A stretch of DNA of 64,000 bases from Catenuloplanes niger (GTDB taxonomy: Bacteria > Actinomycetota > Actinomycetes > Mycobacteriales > Micromonosporaceae): positions 9,162,501-9,226,500 of the forward strand of contig NZ_JAVDYC010000001.1 in the NCBI RefSeq assembly GCF_031458255.1. Direction: 5' to 3'. Positions within the stretch are counted from its first letter, which is position 1. Each line of letters begins with the position of its first letter. Positions 27,344 through 35,317 of this stretch are shown piece by piece. The position numbers were made by a program, and so were the translations under genes. The notes beneath the pieces are model-generated. The model was given only the letters and a program-made list of their open reading frames with translations. It was not told the origin of the DNA and ran no database searches.

Positions 27344-28045
27344 GTGGGACACCTGGTGCTGGTCGTCGACGACGATCCGATCGTCAGCGACGTCGTGCGG
27401 CGCTACCTGGAGCAGGACGGCTGCGAGGTGCGGCTCGCCGCCGACGGCGCGGCCGGCCTGGCCGCGATCGAGGCGCGTCGGCCCGACCTCGTCGTGCTCG
27501 ACCTGATGATGCCGGGCGTGGACGGCCTCGAGGTCTGCCGCCGGCTGCGGCGTGACCTGCCCGATCTGCCGGTCGTCATGCTGACCGCACTCGGCGAGGA
27601 GGCCGACCGGGTGCTCGGCCTGGAGGTGGGCGCGGACGACTACGTCACCAAGCCGTTCTCGCCGCGCGAGCTGGTGCTGCGCATCCGGTCCGTGCTGCGC
27701 CGCACCACCGGGTCCGCGGCCGGCGCGCCGGACGGGCCGGCCGTGCTCACCGACGGCGACCTGGTGGTCGACACCGCGCGCCGGATCGTCACCCGCGGCG
27801 GCGCGCCGCTGTCGCTGACCGTGCGCGAGTTCGACCTGCTGGCGTTCCTGCTCGGCAGCCCCGGCCGGGCCTGGTCCCGCACCGACCTGCTGAGCCGGGT
27901 GTGGGGCTGGCGGTTCGGCGACCAGTCGACCGTGACCGTGCACGTCCGCCGGCTGCGGGAGAAGATCGAGGACGACCCGGCCGCGCCGCGCCGCATCCAC
28001 ACCGTCTGGGGCGTCGGCTACCGCTACGAGACGGCCGGCGGATGA
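27344..28045 (+). CDS. OmpR-type response regulator
   Basis: 233 residues: receiver domain [20 protein letters not shown] with the acidic pair, phospho-Asp in [16 protein letters not shown], Thr in [13 protein letters not shown] and Lys in [13 protein letters not shown]; winged-helix domain with [35 protein letters not shown] and VWGVGYRYE. Upstream in-frame starts exist, but GTG 27344 has ideal leaderless spacing and starts at the domain. It overlaps its kinase by ATGA. It is the second response regulator of the divergent cluster, not closely similar to the one at 16850. Confidence 0.9.
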   Translation: MGHLVLVVDDDPIVSDVVRRYLEQDGCEVRLAADGAAGLAAIEARRPDLVVLDLMMPGVDGLEVCRRLRRDLPDLPVVMLTALGEEADRVLGLEVGADDYVTKPFSPRELVLRIRSVLRRTTGSAAGAPDGPAVLTDGDLVVDTARRIVTRGGAPLSLTVREFDLLAFLLGSPGRAWSRTDLLSRVWGWRFGDQSTVTVHVRRLREKIEDDPAAPRRIHTVWGVGYRYETAGG

Positions 28046-29064
28046 CCGACCTGCTGCTGATCGGCGGGTACGCGTTGCTGGCCGGCGGCGTCGTCGGTGC
28101 CGGCGGAGCGCTGGCCCTGCGCCTGCTGCGCGGCCGGTCGATCCTGGTGCACATCGTGCTGCTGCTGGCCGTCACCGTGCTCGCGGTCGTCGCCGGCGTG
28201 GTCACGGTCGCCTACGCGATGTTCCTGTCCGGCCACGACCTGAGCGTCGTGCTGGTCACGGTCGGCGCCTCGGCCGTGGTCAGCCTGCTCGTCGGCGGCC
28301 TGTTCGGGCGCCGGCTGGCCGCGGCCGCGGTCTGGGCCCGCGCGGCCCGTGACCGGGAACGCCGGCTGGAGGCCGGCCGCCGGGAGCTCGTCGCCTGGGT
28401 CTCGCACGACCTGCGCACGCCGCTGGCCGGGCTGCGCGCGATGGCGGAGGCACTCGAGGACGGCGTGGTCGGCGACCCGGCCACCGCGGCCGAGTACCAC
28501 CGGCGCATCCGGGTCGAGGCGGACCGGATGACGCAGCTGGTCGACGACCTGTTCGAGCTGTCCCGGATCAACGCGGGCGCGCTGCGGCTGGCGCTCACCG
28601 CCGTACCGCTGCGGGATCTGGTCTCGGACGCGCTGGCCGGGGTGGCGCCGCTGGCCGTGAGCCGCCGGATCACGCTGGACGCGCTGGAGACGGGCTGGCC
28701 GGTCGTGCACGCCTCGGAACGGGAACTGGCCCGGGTGATCAGCAACCTGCTGGTCAACTCGGTGCGGTACACGCCGGCCGGCGGCACGGTCCGCGTCGAG
28801 GCGGGCCGGGACCACGCCGACGTGTGGCTCGCGGTCTCCGACACCTGCGGCGGCATCCCGGAACCGGACCTGGCCCGGGTCTTCGACGTCGCCTTCCGCG
28901 GTGAGCGGTCGCGCACCCCGGACCCGGCGCACACCGGCGGCGGCCTCGGGCTGGCGATCGTCCGCGGGCTGGTCGAGGCGCACGGCGGACGGGTCGGCGT
29001 GCGCAACACCGGGGGCGGTTGCCGGTTCGAGGTGCGCCTGCCGGCCGCCGTCATCGAACGGTAA
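28042..29064 (+). CDS. Sensor histidine kinase
   Basis: 340 residues. Three hydrophobic segments occupy the first 100 residues with almost no extracytoplasmic loop, so sensing is probably within the membrane. The H-box is [20 protein letters not shown] (His in SHDLRTP), the N-box [19 protein letters not shown], then [15 protein letters not shown] and [19 protein letters not shown]. It pairs with the overlapping regulator and is followed 36 bp later by a DM13 protein, a linkage that hints at redox or oxygen sensing. Confidence 0.9.
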   Translation: MTDLLLIGGYALLAGGVVGAGGALALRLLRGRSILVHIVLLLAVTVLAVVAGVVTVAYAMFLSGHDLSVVLVTVGASAVVSLLVGGLFGRRLAAAAVWARAARDRERRLEAGRRELVAWVSHDLRTPLAGLRAMAEALEDGVVGDPATAAEYHRRIRVEADRMTQLVDDLFELSRINAGALRLALTAVPLRDLVSDALAGVAPLAVSRRITLDALETGWPVVHASERELARVISNLLVNSVRYTPAGGTVRVEAGRDHADVWLAVSDTCGGIPEPDLARVFDVAFRGERSRTPDPAHTGGGLGLAIVRGLVEAHGGRVGVRNTGGGCRFEVRLPAAVIER

Positions 29065-29100
29065 GGGTCGGTGCCGGCCGGCGTGCGATCTACTGAGGAC

Positions 29101-29688
29101 ATGCTGATCCGACTTCTTCGCGCGCCGGCGACCTGGGCCGTGGCAGTGTGCCTGACGGTCGTCGCCGGAGCCGCCCTCTACTGGTTCCAGCCCTGGAAGG
29201 CGTTCACCGACCGTGAGGTGAACGACCGGCTCGCGGCCGTCCCGGCACCCATGACGTCCGCGGCACCGATGATGTCCGGGGAACCGATGATGTCCGGGGA
29301 GCCGATGACGCCGACGGCGCCGCCGGCGGGGCCGGTGGTCGTGCGCCAGGGCACGTTCATCAGCCACGAGCACGCGACCGAGGGCAGCGCCCGCGTCGTG
29401 CGCCACCCGGACGGCTCGCACACGCTCGAGATCGTCGGCCTCGACACGTCCGACGGCCCCGACCTGCGGGTCTGGCTCTCCGACCAGCCGGTCCGTCCCG
29501 GCACCGGCGGCTGGTACGTCTTCGACGACGGCGACCGGGTGGAGCTCGGCGCGCTCAAGGGCAACCGGGGCGACCAGACGTACGACATCCCGGCCGGCAC
29601 CGACCTGGACGACCTCGGCAGCGTCGCCATCTGGTGCATCCGGTTCTCCGTGTCGTTCGGTGCGGCCGCGCTCACACCCGCGGGCTGA
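29101..29688 (+). CDS. Membrane-anchored DM13-domain protein
   Basis: 195 residues from ATG 29101, preceded by GAGGAC. One N-terminal membrane helix (about 11-30) is followed by a Met/Pro-rich linker with an 18-bp repeat (APMMSGEPMMSGEP) and a DM13 domain: GTFISHEHATEGSARVVRHP, LEIVGLDTSDGPDLRVWLSD, and a late WCIRFSVSFGAA with the conserved Cys. DM13 domains have been proposed to take part in extracytoplasmic redox or hydroxylation reactions. Position after a two-component pair suggests it is their target or an accessory sensor. Confidence 0.8.
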   Translation: MLIRLLRAPATWAVAVCLTVVAGAALYWFQPWKAFTDREVNDRLAAVPAPMTSAAPMMSGEPMMSGEPMTPTAPPAGPVVVRQGTFISHEHATEGSARVVRHPDGSHTLEIVGLDTSDGPDLRVWLSDQPVRPGTGGWYVFDDGDRVELGALKGNRGDQTYDIPAGTDLDDLGSVAIWCIRFSVSFGAAALTPAG

Positions 29689-29704
29689 CCGAGGCCTTTA
29701 CCCG

Positions 29705-29736
29705 GTGATCGTTTCAGGCGAGGCTGGAACGATCAC
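29705..29736. promoter_or_regulatory. Inverted repeat ahead of the first XRE gene
   Basis: GTGATCGTTTC and GAACGATCAC form a 10-bp stem with a single bulge and an 11-nt loop, 20 bp before the start codon at 29757. It may be an operator for the XRE protein or the terminator of the DM13 gene. A GGTGATCG half-site recurs before the second XRE gene (near 30612). Confidence 0.45.
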
Positions 29737-29756
29737 ACCACGGGGAGGCCGCACAG

Positions 29757-30581
29757 ATGGACCGGGCACAGCTCGCCGACTTCCTCCGGACGCGCCGGGA
29801 GGCGTTGCAGCCGGAGGACGTCGGCCTGCCCCGTGGCCCGCGCCGCCGGGCCGGAGGGCTGCGGCGGGAGGAGGTCGCGGCGCTGGCCGGCATGTCGGCC
29901 GACTACTACAACCGGATCGAGCAGCAGCGCGGGTCGATCCCGTCGGAGCCGATGCTCGCCGCGCTCGCCCAGGCGCTGCAGCTCACGTTGAGCGAGCGCG
30001 ACCACCTCTTCCACCTCGGCGGGCACCCGGCGCCGCAGCGGGTCCGGGACGACCGGATCAGCCCGATCATGGCGCGGATCGTGGAGAGCCTGTCGGACAT
30101 ACCGGCGCTGGTGATGACGGACCTCGGCGAGACGCTGGTGCAGACGCCGCCCGCGGTCGCGCTGCTCGGCGACTACACCCGGTTCACCGGCCTGTCCCGG
30201 TACCTGGTCTACCGCTACTACACCGATCCGGCCACGCGTGAGCTCTACCCGGTCGCGGACCAGGAGAAGCGCGGCCGGGTCTTCACCGCGGACCTGCGGG
30301 TGGAGTACCGCAAGGATCCGGACGGCGTGCCCGGCGAGATCGTCACGGCGCTGCTCGCGGCCAGCCCGGAGTTCGCCGAGGTGTGGGGGCGGCACGAGGT
30401 CGACGTCGCGCACCACCACGACCTGAAGCGGTACCGGCACGACGAGCTGGGCGAGCTGGAGCTCTACGCCCAGCCGCTGCTGGACCTGGACAAGGACCAG
30501 TACCTGCTGGTGTTCACGGCCGTGCCCGGCTCGCCGAGCCACGAGAAGCTCCAGCGCCTCGCCGCCGGTATCCCGGGATGA
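29757..30581 (+). CDS. XRE-family regulator with MmyB-like ligand domain
   Basis: 274 residues. The N-terminal helix-turn-helix (about 1-80) has the family hallmark GLPRGPRRRAGGLRREEVAA, LAGMSADYYNRIEQQRG. The C-terminal ~170 residues match the MmyB-like PAS/ligand-binding domain (RYLVYRYYTDPATRELYPVA, LRVEYRKDPDG, VAHHHDLKRYRHDELGELEL, YLLVFTAVPGSPSHEKL). These regulators often control an adjacent divergent oxidoreductase, but here the neighbour is a tandem paralogue. A GGGGAGG ribosome site precedes ATG 29757. Confidence 0.9.
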   Translation: MDRAQLADFLRTRREALQPEDVGLPRGPRRRAGGLRREEVAALAGMSADYYNRIEQQRGSIPSEPMLAALAQALQLTLSERDHLFHLGGHPAPQRVRDDRISPIMARIVESLSDIPALVMTDLGETLVQTPPAVALLGDYTRFTGLSRYLVYRYYTDPATRELYPVADQEKRGRVFTADLRVEYRKDPDGVPGEIVTALLAASPEFAEVWGRHEVDVAHHHDLKRYRHDELGELELYAQPLLDLDKDQYLLVFTAVPGSPSHEKLQRLAAGIPG

Positions 30582-30660
30582 TCTCTCCCTGGATGAAGTC
30601 GGCCTTCAACCGGTGATCGCCCCCGGACACCATTGATCCGTCGAGGACGGGAGGTGGACG

Positions 30661-31272
30661 ATGGCGGACCGGGCGGAACTGGCCGGTTTTCTCCGGGCGC
30701 GGCGCGAGGCGTTGCGGCCGGAGGACGTCGGGCTGCCTCGCGGGCCGCGGCGGCGCACCGGCGGGCTGCGCCGCGAGGAGGTCGCGGCGCTGGCCGGCAT
30801 GTCGGCGGACTACTACAACCGGATCGAGCGGCAACGCGGCTCGGTGCCGTCCGCGCGGATGCTGGCCGGGCTGGCCCGCGGGCTGCGGCTGACCCTCGCG
30901 GAGCGGGACCACGTGTTCCGTCTCGCCGGGCTGCCGGCGCCGGACCCCGGCGACCATCCCAGCCCGATCGTGATGCGCGTGGTGGACAGCCTCGCGGACG
31001 TACCCGCGCTGCTGTTCTCCCGCCGTGGGGCGGTGCTGTTGCAGACCCGCCCGGCGGTGGCGCTGCTCGGTGACCGGACCGGGTCCACCGGCCCGCCGGG
31101 CGCCGATCCGCGGCAGGACGGCGTCTGGCGTCTCCGGCATCCCCAGCTGGGGGAGCTGGAGCTGCGCCGCACGTGGCTGTTCGATCCGGTCCAGTCGCAC
31201 CACCTGCTGGTCCTCACCGCCGTGCCGGGCTCGGCGAGCGACGAGAAGCTCCGGCTGCTGGCCGCCGTCTAG
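30661..31272 (+). CDS. XRE-family regulator, paralogue with internal deletion
   Basis: 203 residues. Residues 1-120 align closely with the preceding gene's product (GLPRGPRRRTGGLRREEVAA, LAGMSADYYNRIERQRG). The last ~45 residues match its end (HPQLGELELRRTWLF, LTAVPGSASDEKLRLLAA). About 75 residues of the MmyB domain between them, including the YRYYTDP segment, are absent without loss of frame. DNA binding should be intact; ligand sensing is probably lost or changed. A GGGAGG ribosome site precedes ATG 30661. Most likely a tandem duplication followed by an in-frame deletion. Confidence 0.85.
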   Translation: MADRAELAGFLRARREALRPEDVGLPRGPRRRTGGLRREEVAALAGMSADYYNRIERQRGSVPSARMLAGLARGLRLTLAERDHVFRLAGLPAPDPGDHPSPIVMRVVDSLADVPALLFSRRGAVLLQTRPAVALLGDRTGSTGPPGADPRQDGVWRLRHPQLGELELRRTWLFDPVQSHHLLVLTAVPGSASDEKLRLLAAV

Positions 31273-31304
31273 CGCGTAACCGGCGTCACACCCCCGACCG
31301 CAGT

Positions 31305-31354
31305 GCTTCGAATCCGAAGCGTGCTACGGTCTCAAACAGCTTCGAAATCGAAGC
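31305..31354 (+). promoter_or_regulatory. Paired MarR operators flanking the -10 of the quinone reductase gene
   Basis: GCTTCG-N4-CGAAGC palindromes lie at 31305-31320 and 31339-31354, 34 bp apart. TACGGT (31325-31330) lies between them as the probable -10. The same arrangement is repeated at 32800-32849 with identical distances. Confidence 0.75.
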
Positions 31355-31375
31355 AAAAGCGAGAGAAGGTCCGTC

Positions 31376-32287
31376 ATGAAGGCGATGCGATTCCACGAGT
31401 ACGGCGACCCGTCCGTCCTGCGCCTCGAGGACGTGGAGCAGCCGGTCCCCGGCGCCGGGCAGGTTCGGATCAGGGTGGCCGGCACCTCGTTCAACGGGGT
31501 CGACGCGAACATCCGCGCCGGCTACATGCAGGGCCCGATCCCGGTCGCGCTGCCGCACACGCCGGGCTCGGACGTCGCCGGCACGGTCGACGCGCTCGGC
31601 GAGGGCGTGGACCGCTTCGCGGTCGGCGACGCGGTGATCGGCTTCCTGGGGCTGGCCGCGGTCGGCGCGTCCGCCGAGTACGTGCTCGCCCCGGCCGAGA
31701 TCCTGGCACCCGCGCCCACGAGCATCCCGCTGGCCGACGCGGCCGCGCTGCCGGTGGTCGGCCTCACGGCGTGGCAGGCGCTGTTCGACCACGCGAAGCT
31801 GACCACCGGCCAGCGCGTGCTGATCAACGGTGCCGGCGGCGCGGTCGGTGCCTACGCGGTGCAGCTGGCCAAGCGCGCCGGCGCGTACGTGATCGGCGTG
31901 GTCGGCCCGCGCAGCGCGGACCGGGCCCGGGCCGCGGGCGCCGACGAGGTCCTCGACGGCGACGCGGGCACCGAGCCGGTCGACGTCGTGCTCAACCTCG
32001 CACCGGTCGCCCCGGAGCGGCTGGCCGCGCTGGTCGCGCTGATCTCGGACGGCGGCGTGCTGGTGAACACCACGGTGTGGATGCCGGCGCCGTCCGACGA
32101 GGCGCGCGGCGTGCGCGGGATCAACCTGTTCGTCCAGGGCGACGCCGCGCAGCTGGCCGGCCTGGCCGCCCGGGTCGACGCCGGCGAGCTGCGCGTCGAC
32201 GTCGCCCGCCGGGTGCCGCTTGCCGAGCTGGCCTCGGTGCACGCCGAGCCGGGCGCGGTCTCCGGCAAGACGGTCATCGTGATCTAG
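31376..32287 (+). CDS. Zinc-independent NADPH:quinone reductase (MDR family)
   Basis: 303 residues of the medium-chain dehydrogenase/reductase superfamily, quinone-oxidoreductase branch. The GroES-like domain begins MKAMRFHEYGDPSVLRLEDV and contains PHTPGSDVAGTVDALGEGVD. The NADPH fold has INGAGGAVGAYAVQLAKRAG. The structural zinc cysteines of alcohol dehydrogenases are absent. Members reduce quinones and enones and are typical targets of MarR redox sensors. A GAGAAGG ribosome site precedes ATG 31376. The gene is convergent with marR, and its promoter carries the shared operators. Confidence 0.9.
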   Translation: MKAMRFHEYGDPSVLRLEDVEQPVPGAGQVRIRVAGTSFNGVDANIRAGYMQGPIPVALPHTPGSDVAGTVDALGEGVDRFAVGDAVIGFLGLAAVGASAEYVLAPAEILAPAPTSIPLADAAALPVVGLTAWQALFDHAKLTTGQRVLINGAGGAVGAYAVQLAKRAGAYVIGVVGPRSADRARAAGADEVLDGDAGTEPVDVVLNLAPVAPERLAALVALISDGGVLVNTTVWMPAPSDEARGVRGINLFVQGDAAQLAGLAARVDAGELRVDVARRVPLAELASVHAEPGAVSGKTVIVI

Positions 32288-32787
32288 TTCTTCCGCTTGA
32301 CCCGGGGCCTGGCCGACCGGGGCGGCGTGGCCCGCATGTGCCGGCGGACCCGGCCGAGCACGTCGTTGAGCGTGGCCAGGTCGCCGGCCGTCATCGGGTC
32401 CAGCAGCAGGCGCCGGACGTCGGCCACGTGCCCCGGCAGCACCCGGCCGACCAGGGCGCGGCCGGCGTCGGTGACGGTCACCATCACGCTGCGCTCGTCG
32501 TCCGGCGACGGCGCGCGGGTGATCAGGCCGCGCTTGTCCAGCAGCCCGGCCTGGTAGGTCAGGCCGCTCCGGCTGTGCACCAGCCCGTCGGCCAGGTCGG
32601 TCATCCGCAGCCGGCCCCCGGGCGCGTCGGTCAGCGTGGCCAGGATCTGGAACTGCAGGTAGCTGAGGTCGCCCTCGGCGCGCAGGTGCCCGTCGACCGC
32701 GTACTGCAGCAGGTTGGCGACCTCCACCAGCGCGAAGTACGCGCCGAGCTCCTCGGGGGTCAGGCCGGATGTCGCATCACTCACCAC
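32284..32787 (-). CDS. MarR-family regulator of the surrounding redox genes
   Basis: 167 residues with the MarR winged helix: LSYLQFQILATLTDAPGGRL, RMTDLADGLVHSRSGLTYQ (recognition helix) and RAPSPDDERSVMVTVTDAGR (wing). No Cys pair typical of thiol-based sensors is present, so it more likely binds a ligand. A basic C-terminal tail (ARPRVKRKN) extends the protein. Its stop codon overlaps the quinone reductase's end by four bases, and its start faces the NmrA-like gene across a gap carrying two copies of the same palindrome found before the quinone reductase. This points to control of itself and both flanking genes. Confidence 0.88.
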   Translation of the reverse strand: MVSDATSGLTPEELGAYFALVEVANLLQYAVDGHLRAEGDLSYLQFQILATLTDAPGGRLRMTDLADGLVHSRSGLTYQAGLLDKRGLITRAPSPDDERSVMVTVTDAGRALVGRVLPGHVADVRRLLLDPMTAGDLATLNDVLGRVRRHMRATPPRSARPRVKRKN

Positions 32788-32799
32788 GTCATCCTACTT

Positions 32800-32849
32800 G
32801 CTTTGAATTCGAAACGCGTTATGGTTCGTGAGTGCTTCGAATCGGAAGC
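32800..32849. promoter_or_regulatory. Paired MarR operators in the marR/NmrA-like intergenic region
   Basis: A degenerate copy GCTTTGAATTCGAAAC (32800-32815) and a good copy GCTTCGAATCGGAAGC (32834-32849) are 34 bp apart, with TATGGT (32820-32825) between them exactly 20 bp from the first, as at 31305-31354. Confidence 0.75.
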
Positions 32850-32875
32850 ACCACCTCGTACGGCAGGAGACCACC

Positions 32876-33823
32876 ATGTCCGGCAAGAAACTGATCACGG
32901 TGCTCGGCGCGACCGGTGCGCAGGGCGGCGGCGTCGCCCGGGCGCTGCTCGCCGACGGCGGATTCGCGGTGCGGGCCGTCACCCGCGACGCCTCGTCACC
33001 GAAGGCGCAGGCCCTGGCCGCGCTCGGCGCCGAGGTGACCGAGGCGACGCTCGACGACCGGGACACCCTGCGCGCCGCGTTCGACGGTGCGTACGGCGCG
33101 TTCCTGGTCACCCCGTACTGGGAGCACCGCTCGCCCGAACGGGAACTGGTGGAGGTGGCGAACCTGATCGCCGCCGCCCAGGAGACCGGCCTCCAGCACG
33201 TGCTGTGGTCCACGCTCGAGGACACCCGCGAGGCCATCCCGGCCGGCGACGACCGGATGCCGATGCTCGACGGCGGCTACCGGGTGCCGCACTTCGACGT
33301 GAAGGGCGGCGCGGCCGACGCGCTGTTCGCCGCGTCCGGCCTGCCCGTCACGTACCTGCTGATGTCGTTCTACTGGGAGAACCTGCTCGGCGACCTCGCG
33401 CCGCAGCGGGACCCGGACGGCACGCTCGCCCTGCACCTGGCGGCCGGTGACGCCCCGATCGCCGGTGTCTCGGTGGACGACCTCGGCCCGATCGCGGTCC
33501 GCGCGCTCCGGGAACCGGCCACCACGATCGGCGCCACCGTCCCGGTGGCGACCGAACACCTGACCGGGCAGCAGATCGCGGACGCGTTCGGCACCGTGCT
33601 CGGCGAGCCGGTCGCCTACCGGCCGCCGACCCACGACCAGCTGCGCGGCTTCGGCTTCCCGGGCGCGGAGGAACTGGGCAACATGTTCCAGTACTACGCC
33701 GAGTTCCCCGAGTCCTACCTCGGACGGCGGGACACCACGGTCGCGCGGCAGATGCACCCGGGCTGGCGTCCCCTGACCGACTTCCTGGCCGCGCACCGCG
33801 CCGAGCTGACGGTGCCGGCGTGA
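32876..33823 (+). CDS. NmrA-family NAD(P)-binding protein
   Basis: 315 residues of the atypical short-chain dehydrogenase type. The glycine motif is TVLGATGAQGGGVARALL, the NmrA signature. YWEHRSPERELVEVANLI and HFDVKGGAADALFAASGLPV follow. The canonical catalytic YxxxK is not evident, so it may sense NADP(H) rather than catalyse a reaction, or act as a quinone or isoflavone-type reductase. ATG 32876 lies about 10 nt after GGCAGGAGA. It overlaps the next gene by four bases (GTGA) and shares MarR operators with the quinone reductase. Confidence 0.88.
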   Translation: MSGKKLITVLGATGAQGGGVARALLADGGFAVRAVTRDASSPKAQALAALGAEVTEATLDDRDTLRAAFDGAYGAFLVTPYWEHRSPERELVEVANLIAAAQETGLQHVLWSTLEDTREAIPAGDDRMPMLDGGYRVPHFDVKGGAADALFAASGLPVTYLLMSFYWENLLGDLAPQRDPDGTLALHLAAGDAPIAGVSVDDLGPIAVRALREPATTIGATVPVATEHLTGQQIADAFGTVLGEPVAYRPPTHDQLRGFGFPGAEELGNMFQYYAEFPESYLGRRDTTVARQMHPGWRPLTDFLAAHRAELTVPA

Positions 33824-35148
33824 CACCGTTCCGCGCACCCGGCACGCCGGAGTACGTGGCGGCCGGCGCCGCGTTCCAGCTCGCGGCGCCGGTCGACCCG
33901 GCCGGGGCGTTCACTGCCCGCTCGGTCGCCGACGTGACCGACGCGGTCGCCGCGGCCCGCCGGGCCGGCCGGCCACTGCGCGTGCACACCACCGGCCACG
34001 CGCTCGGCCGGGCCGCGCCGCTGACCGGATCGCTGCTGGTCCGGCCGATCATCGACGCGCCGGTCGAGGTCGACCCCGGCACCCGCACCGCGCGGGTGCC
34101 GGCCGGGAAGACCTGGGCCGACGTGCTGACCGAGACGCTGCCGCACGGGCTGACCGGCCTGCACGGCTCGTCCGGCACGGTCGGCGTCATCGGGTACCTG
34201 CTCGGTGGCGGCCTGAGCTTCTACGGTCGGCGCTTCGGCCTCGCCGCGAACGCGGTCCGGTCGTTCACCGTCGTGCGCGCGGACGGCGCGGTCGTCGAGG
34301 CCGACGCGACCCGCCACCCGGAGCTGTTCTGGGCGCTGCGCGGCGGCGGAGGCGGATTCGGCGTCGTGGTGGCGGCGGAGATCGACCTGGTGCCGATGCA
34401 CGCGGTCGTCACCGGCATGGCGGTCTGGGACGCGGCCGACGCGCCCCGGATCGCACCGGCCTGGCAACGGTGGGCGCGCACCGCACCACCGGAGATCACC
34501 ACGTCGCTGCGCATGCTGTCGCTGCCACCGCTGCCCACGCTGCCGCCGCACCTGGCCGGCCGCCGGGTGCTCGCGCTGGACGGCGCGGTCACCGCCACCA
34601 CCCAGGCCGACCTGCCCGCCGCGGTACGCGTCGCGGACGAGCTGCTGTCGCCGCTGACCGCGCTGGCCGCGCCGGTGTCGAACACCTGGGCACCGGCGGC
34701 ACCGGCGGCCGTACCGCTGGTCCACCTGGACCCGCCGCGCCCGGTCCCGTTCCGGTCCGGGTCCGCGCTGGTCGACGAGCTCGACGAGGCCGGCTGGGCG
34801 GCGGTGTGCAACGCCGGGCCGAGCCTGCTCGCGCTCGAGTTCCGGCAGCTCGGCGGCGCGTTCGCCGCACCTGCGGCCGGCGGCGGCGCGCTCGACCGGT
34901 TCGCCGCGCCGCTGCTGCACTACGCGGTCGGCCTGGCCGGCGACGACACCGCGCGCGACCTGCGCGCGGTCCGGGCCGCGATCGAGCCGTACCGCACCGG
35001 CTACACCGCGCCGAACTTCGTCGAACACGCCGACGCTCCACAGCGGACGTTCGACGACGACGTCCGCGACCGGGTCGACCGGGTGCGGCGCGCCGCCGAC
35101 CCGGACGGACTGTTCCGCGGCGACCACACCGCACCGGTGCGGGGCTGA
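33820..35148 (+). CDS. FAD-linked oxidase (PCMH/BBE type)
   Basis: 442 residues. The FAD-binding PCMH domain occupies about 25-195, with LRVHTTGHALG (the RxxGH-like site that in some members is attached to FAD through His), VPAGKTWADVLTETL, LTGLHGSSGTVGVIGYLLGG and FWALRGGGGGFGVVVAAE. A substrate domain follows, ending in the berberine-bridge-like NFVEHADAPQ and RAADPDGLFRG. Family members oxidise alcohols, sugars or phenols with oxygen. The second covalent Cys of bicovalent enzymes is not seen. Coupled to the NmrA-like gene by a GTGA overlap. Confidence 0.88.
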   Translation: MTPFRAPGTPEYVAAGAAFQLAAPVDPAGAFTARSVADVTDAVAAARRAGRPLRVHTTGHALGRAAPLTGSLLVRPIIDAPVEVDPGTRTARVPAGKTWADVLTETLPHGLTGLHGSSGTVGVIGYLLGGGLSFYGRRFGLAANAVRSFTVVRADGAVVEADATRHPELFWALRGGGGGFGVVVAAEIDLVPMHAVVTGMAVWDAADAPRIAPAWQRWARTAPPEITTSLRMLSLPPLPTLPPHLAGRRVLALDGAVTATTQADLPAAVRVADELLSPLTALAAPVSNTWAPAAPAAVPLVHLDPPRPVPFRSGSALVDELDEAGWAAVCNAGPSLLALEFRQLGGAFAAPAAGGGALDRFAAPLLHYAVGLAGDDTARDLRAVRAAIEPYRTGYTAPNFVEHADAPQRTFDDDVRDRVDRVRRAADPDGLFRGDHTAPVRG

Positions 35149-35317
35149 GCACCTGATCGTGCGCGAAGCCGCTCGCCGGGCGGCCGCGCGAGCCGCCGGC
35201 CGGCGACGCGACGCCGGCCGTGCCGGTTCCCGGCCCGACCCGGGTCCCTGACGGAACGCGCCCACGTGCCCGGCGACGGCACGTGGGTGCCCGCCGGCGG
35301 CCCCGATCCCGCCGGGC

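Noticed and set aside
15630-29688. Polyketide or non-ribosomal peptide cluster
   Set aside because: No ketosynthase, condensation or carrier-protein gene is present; the AMP-binding protein is a stand-alone CoA ligase.
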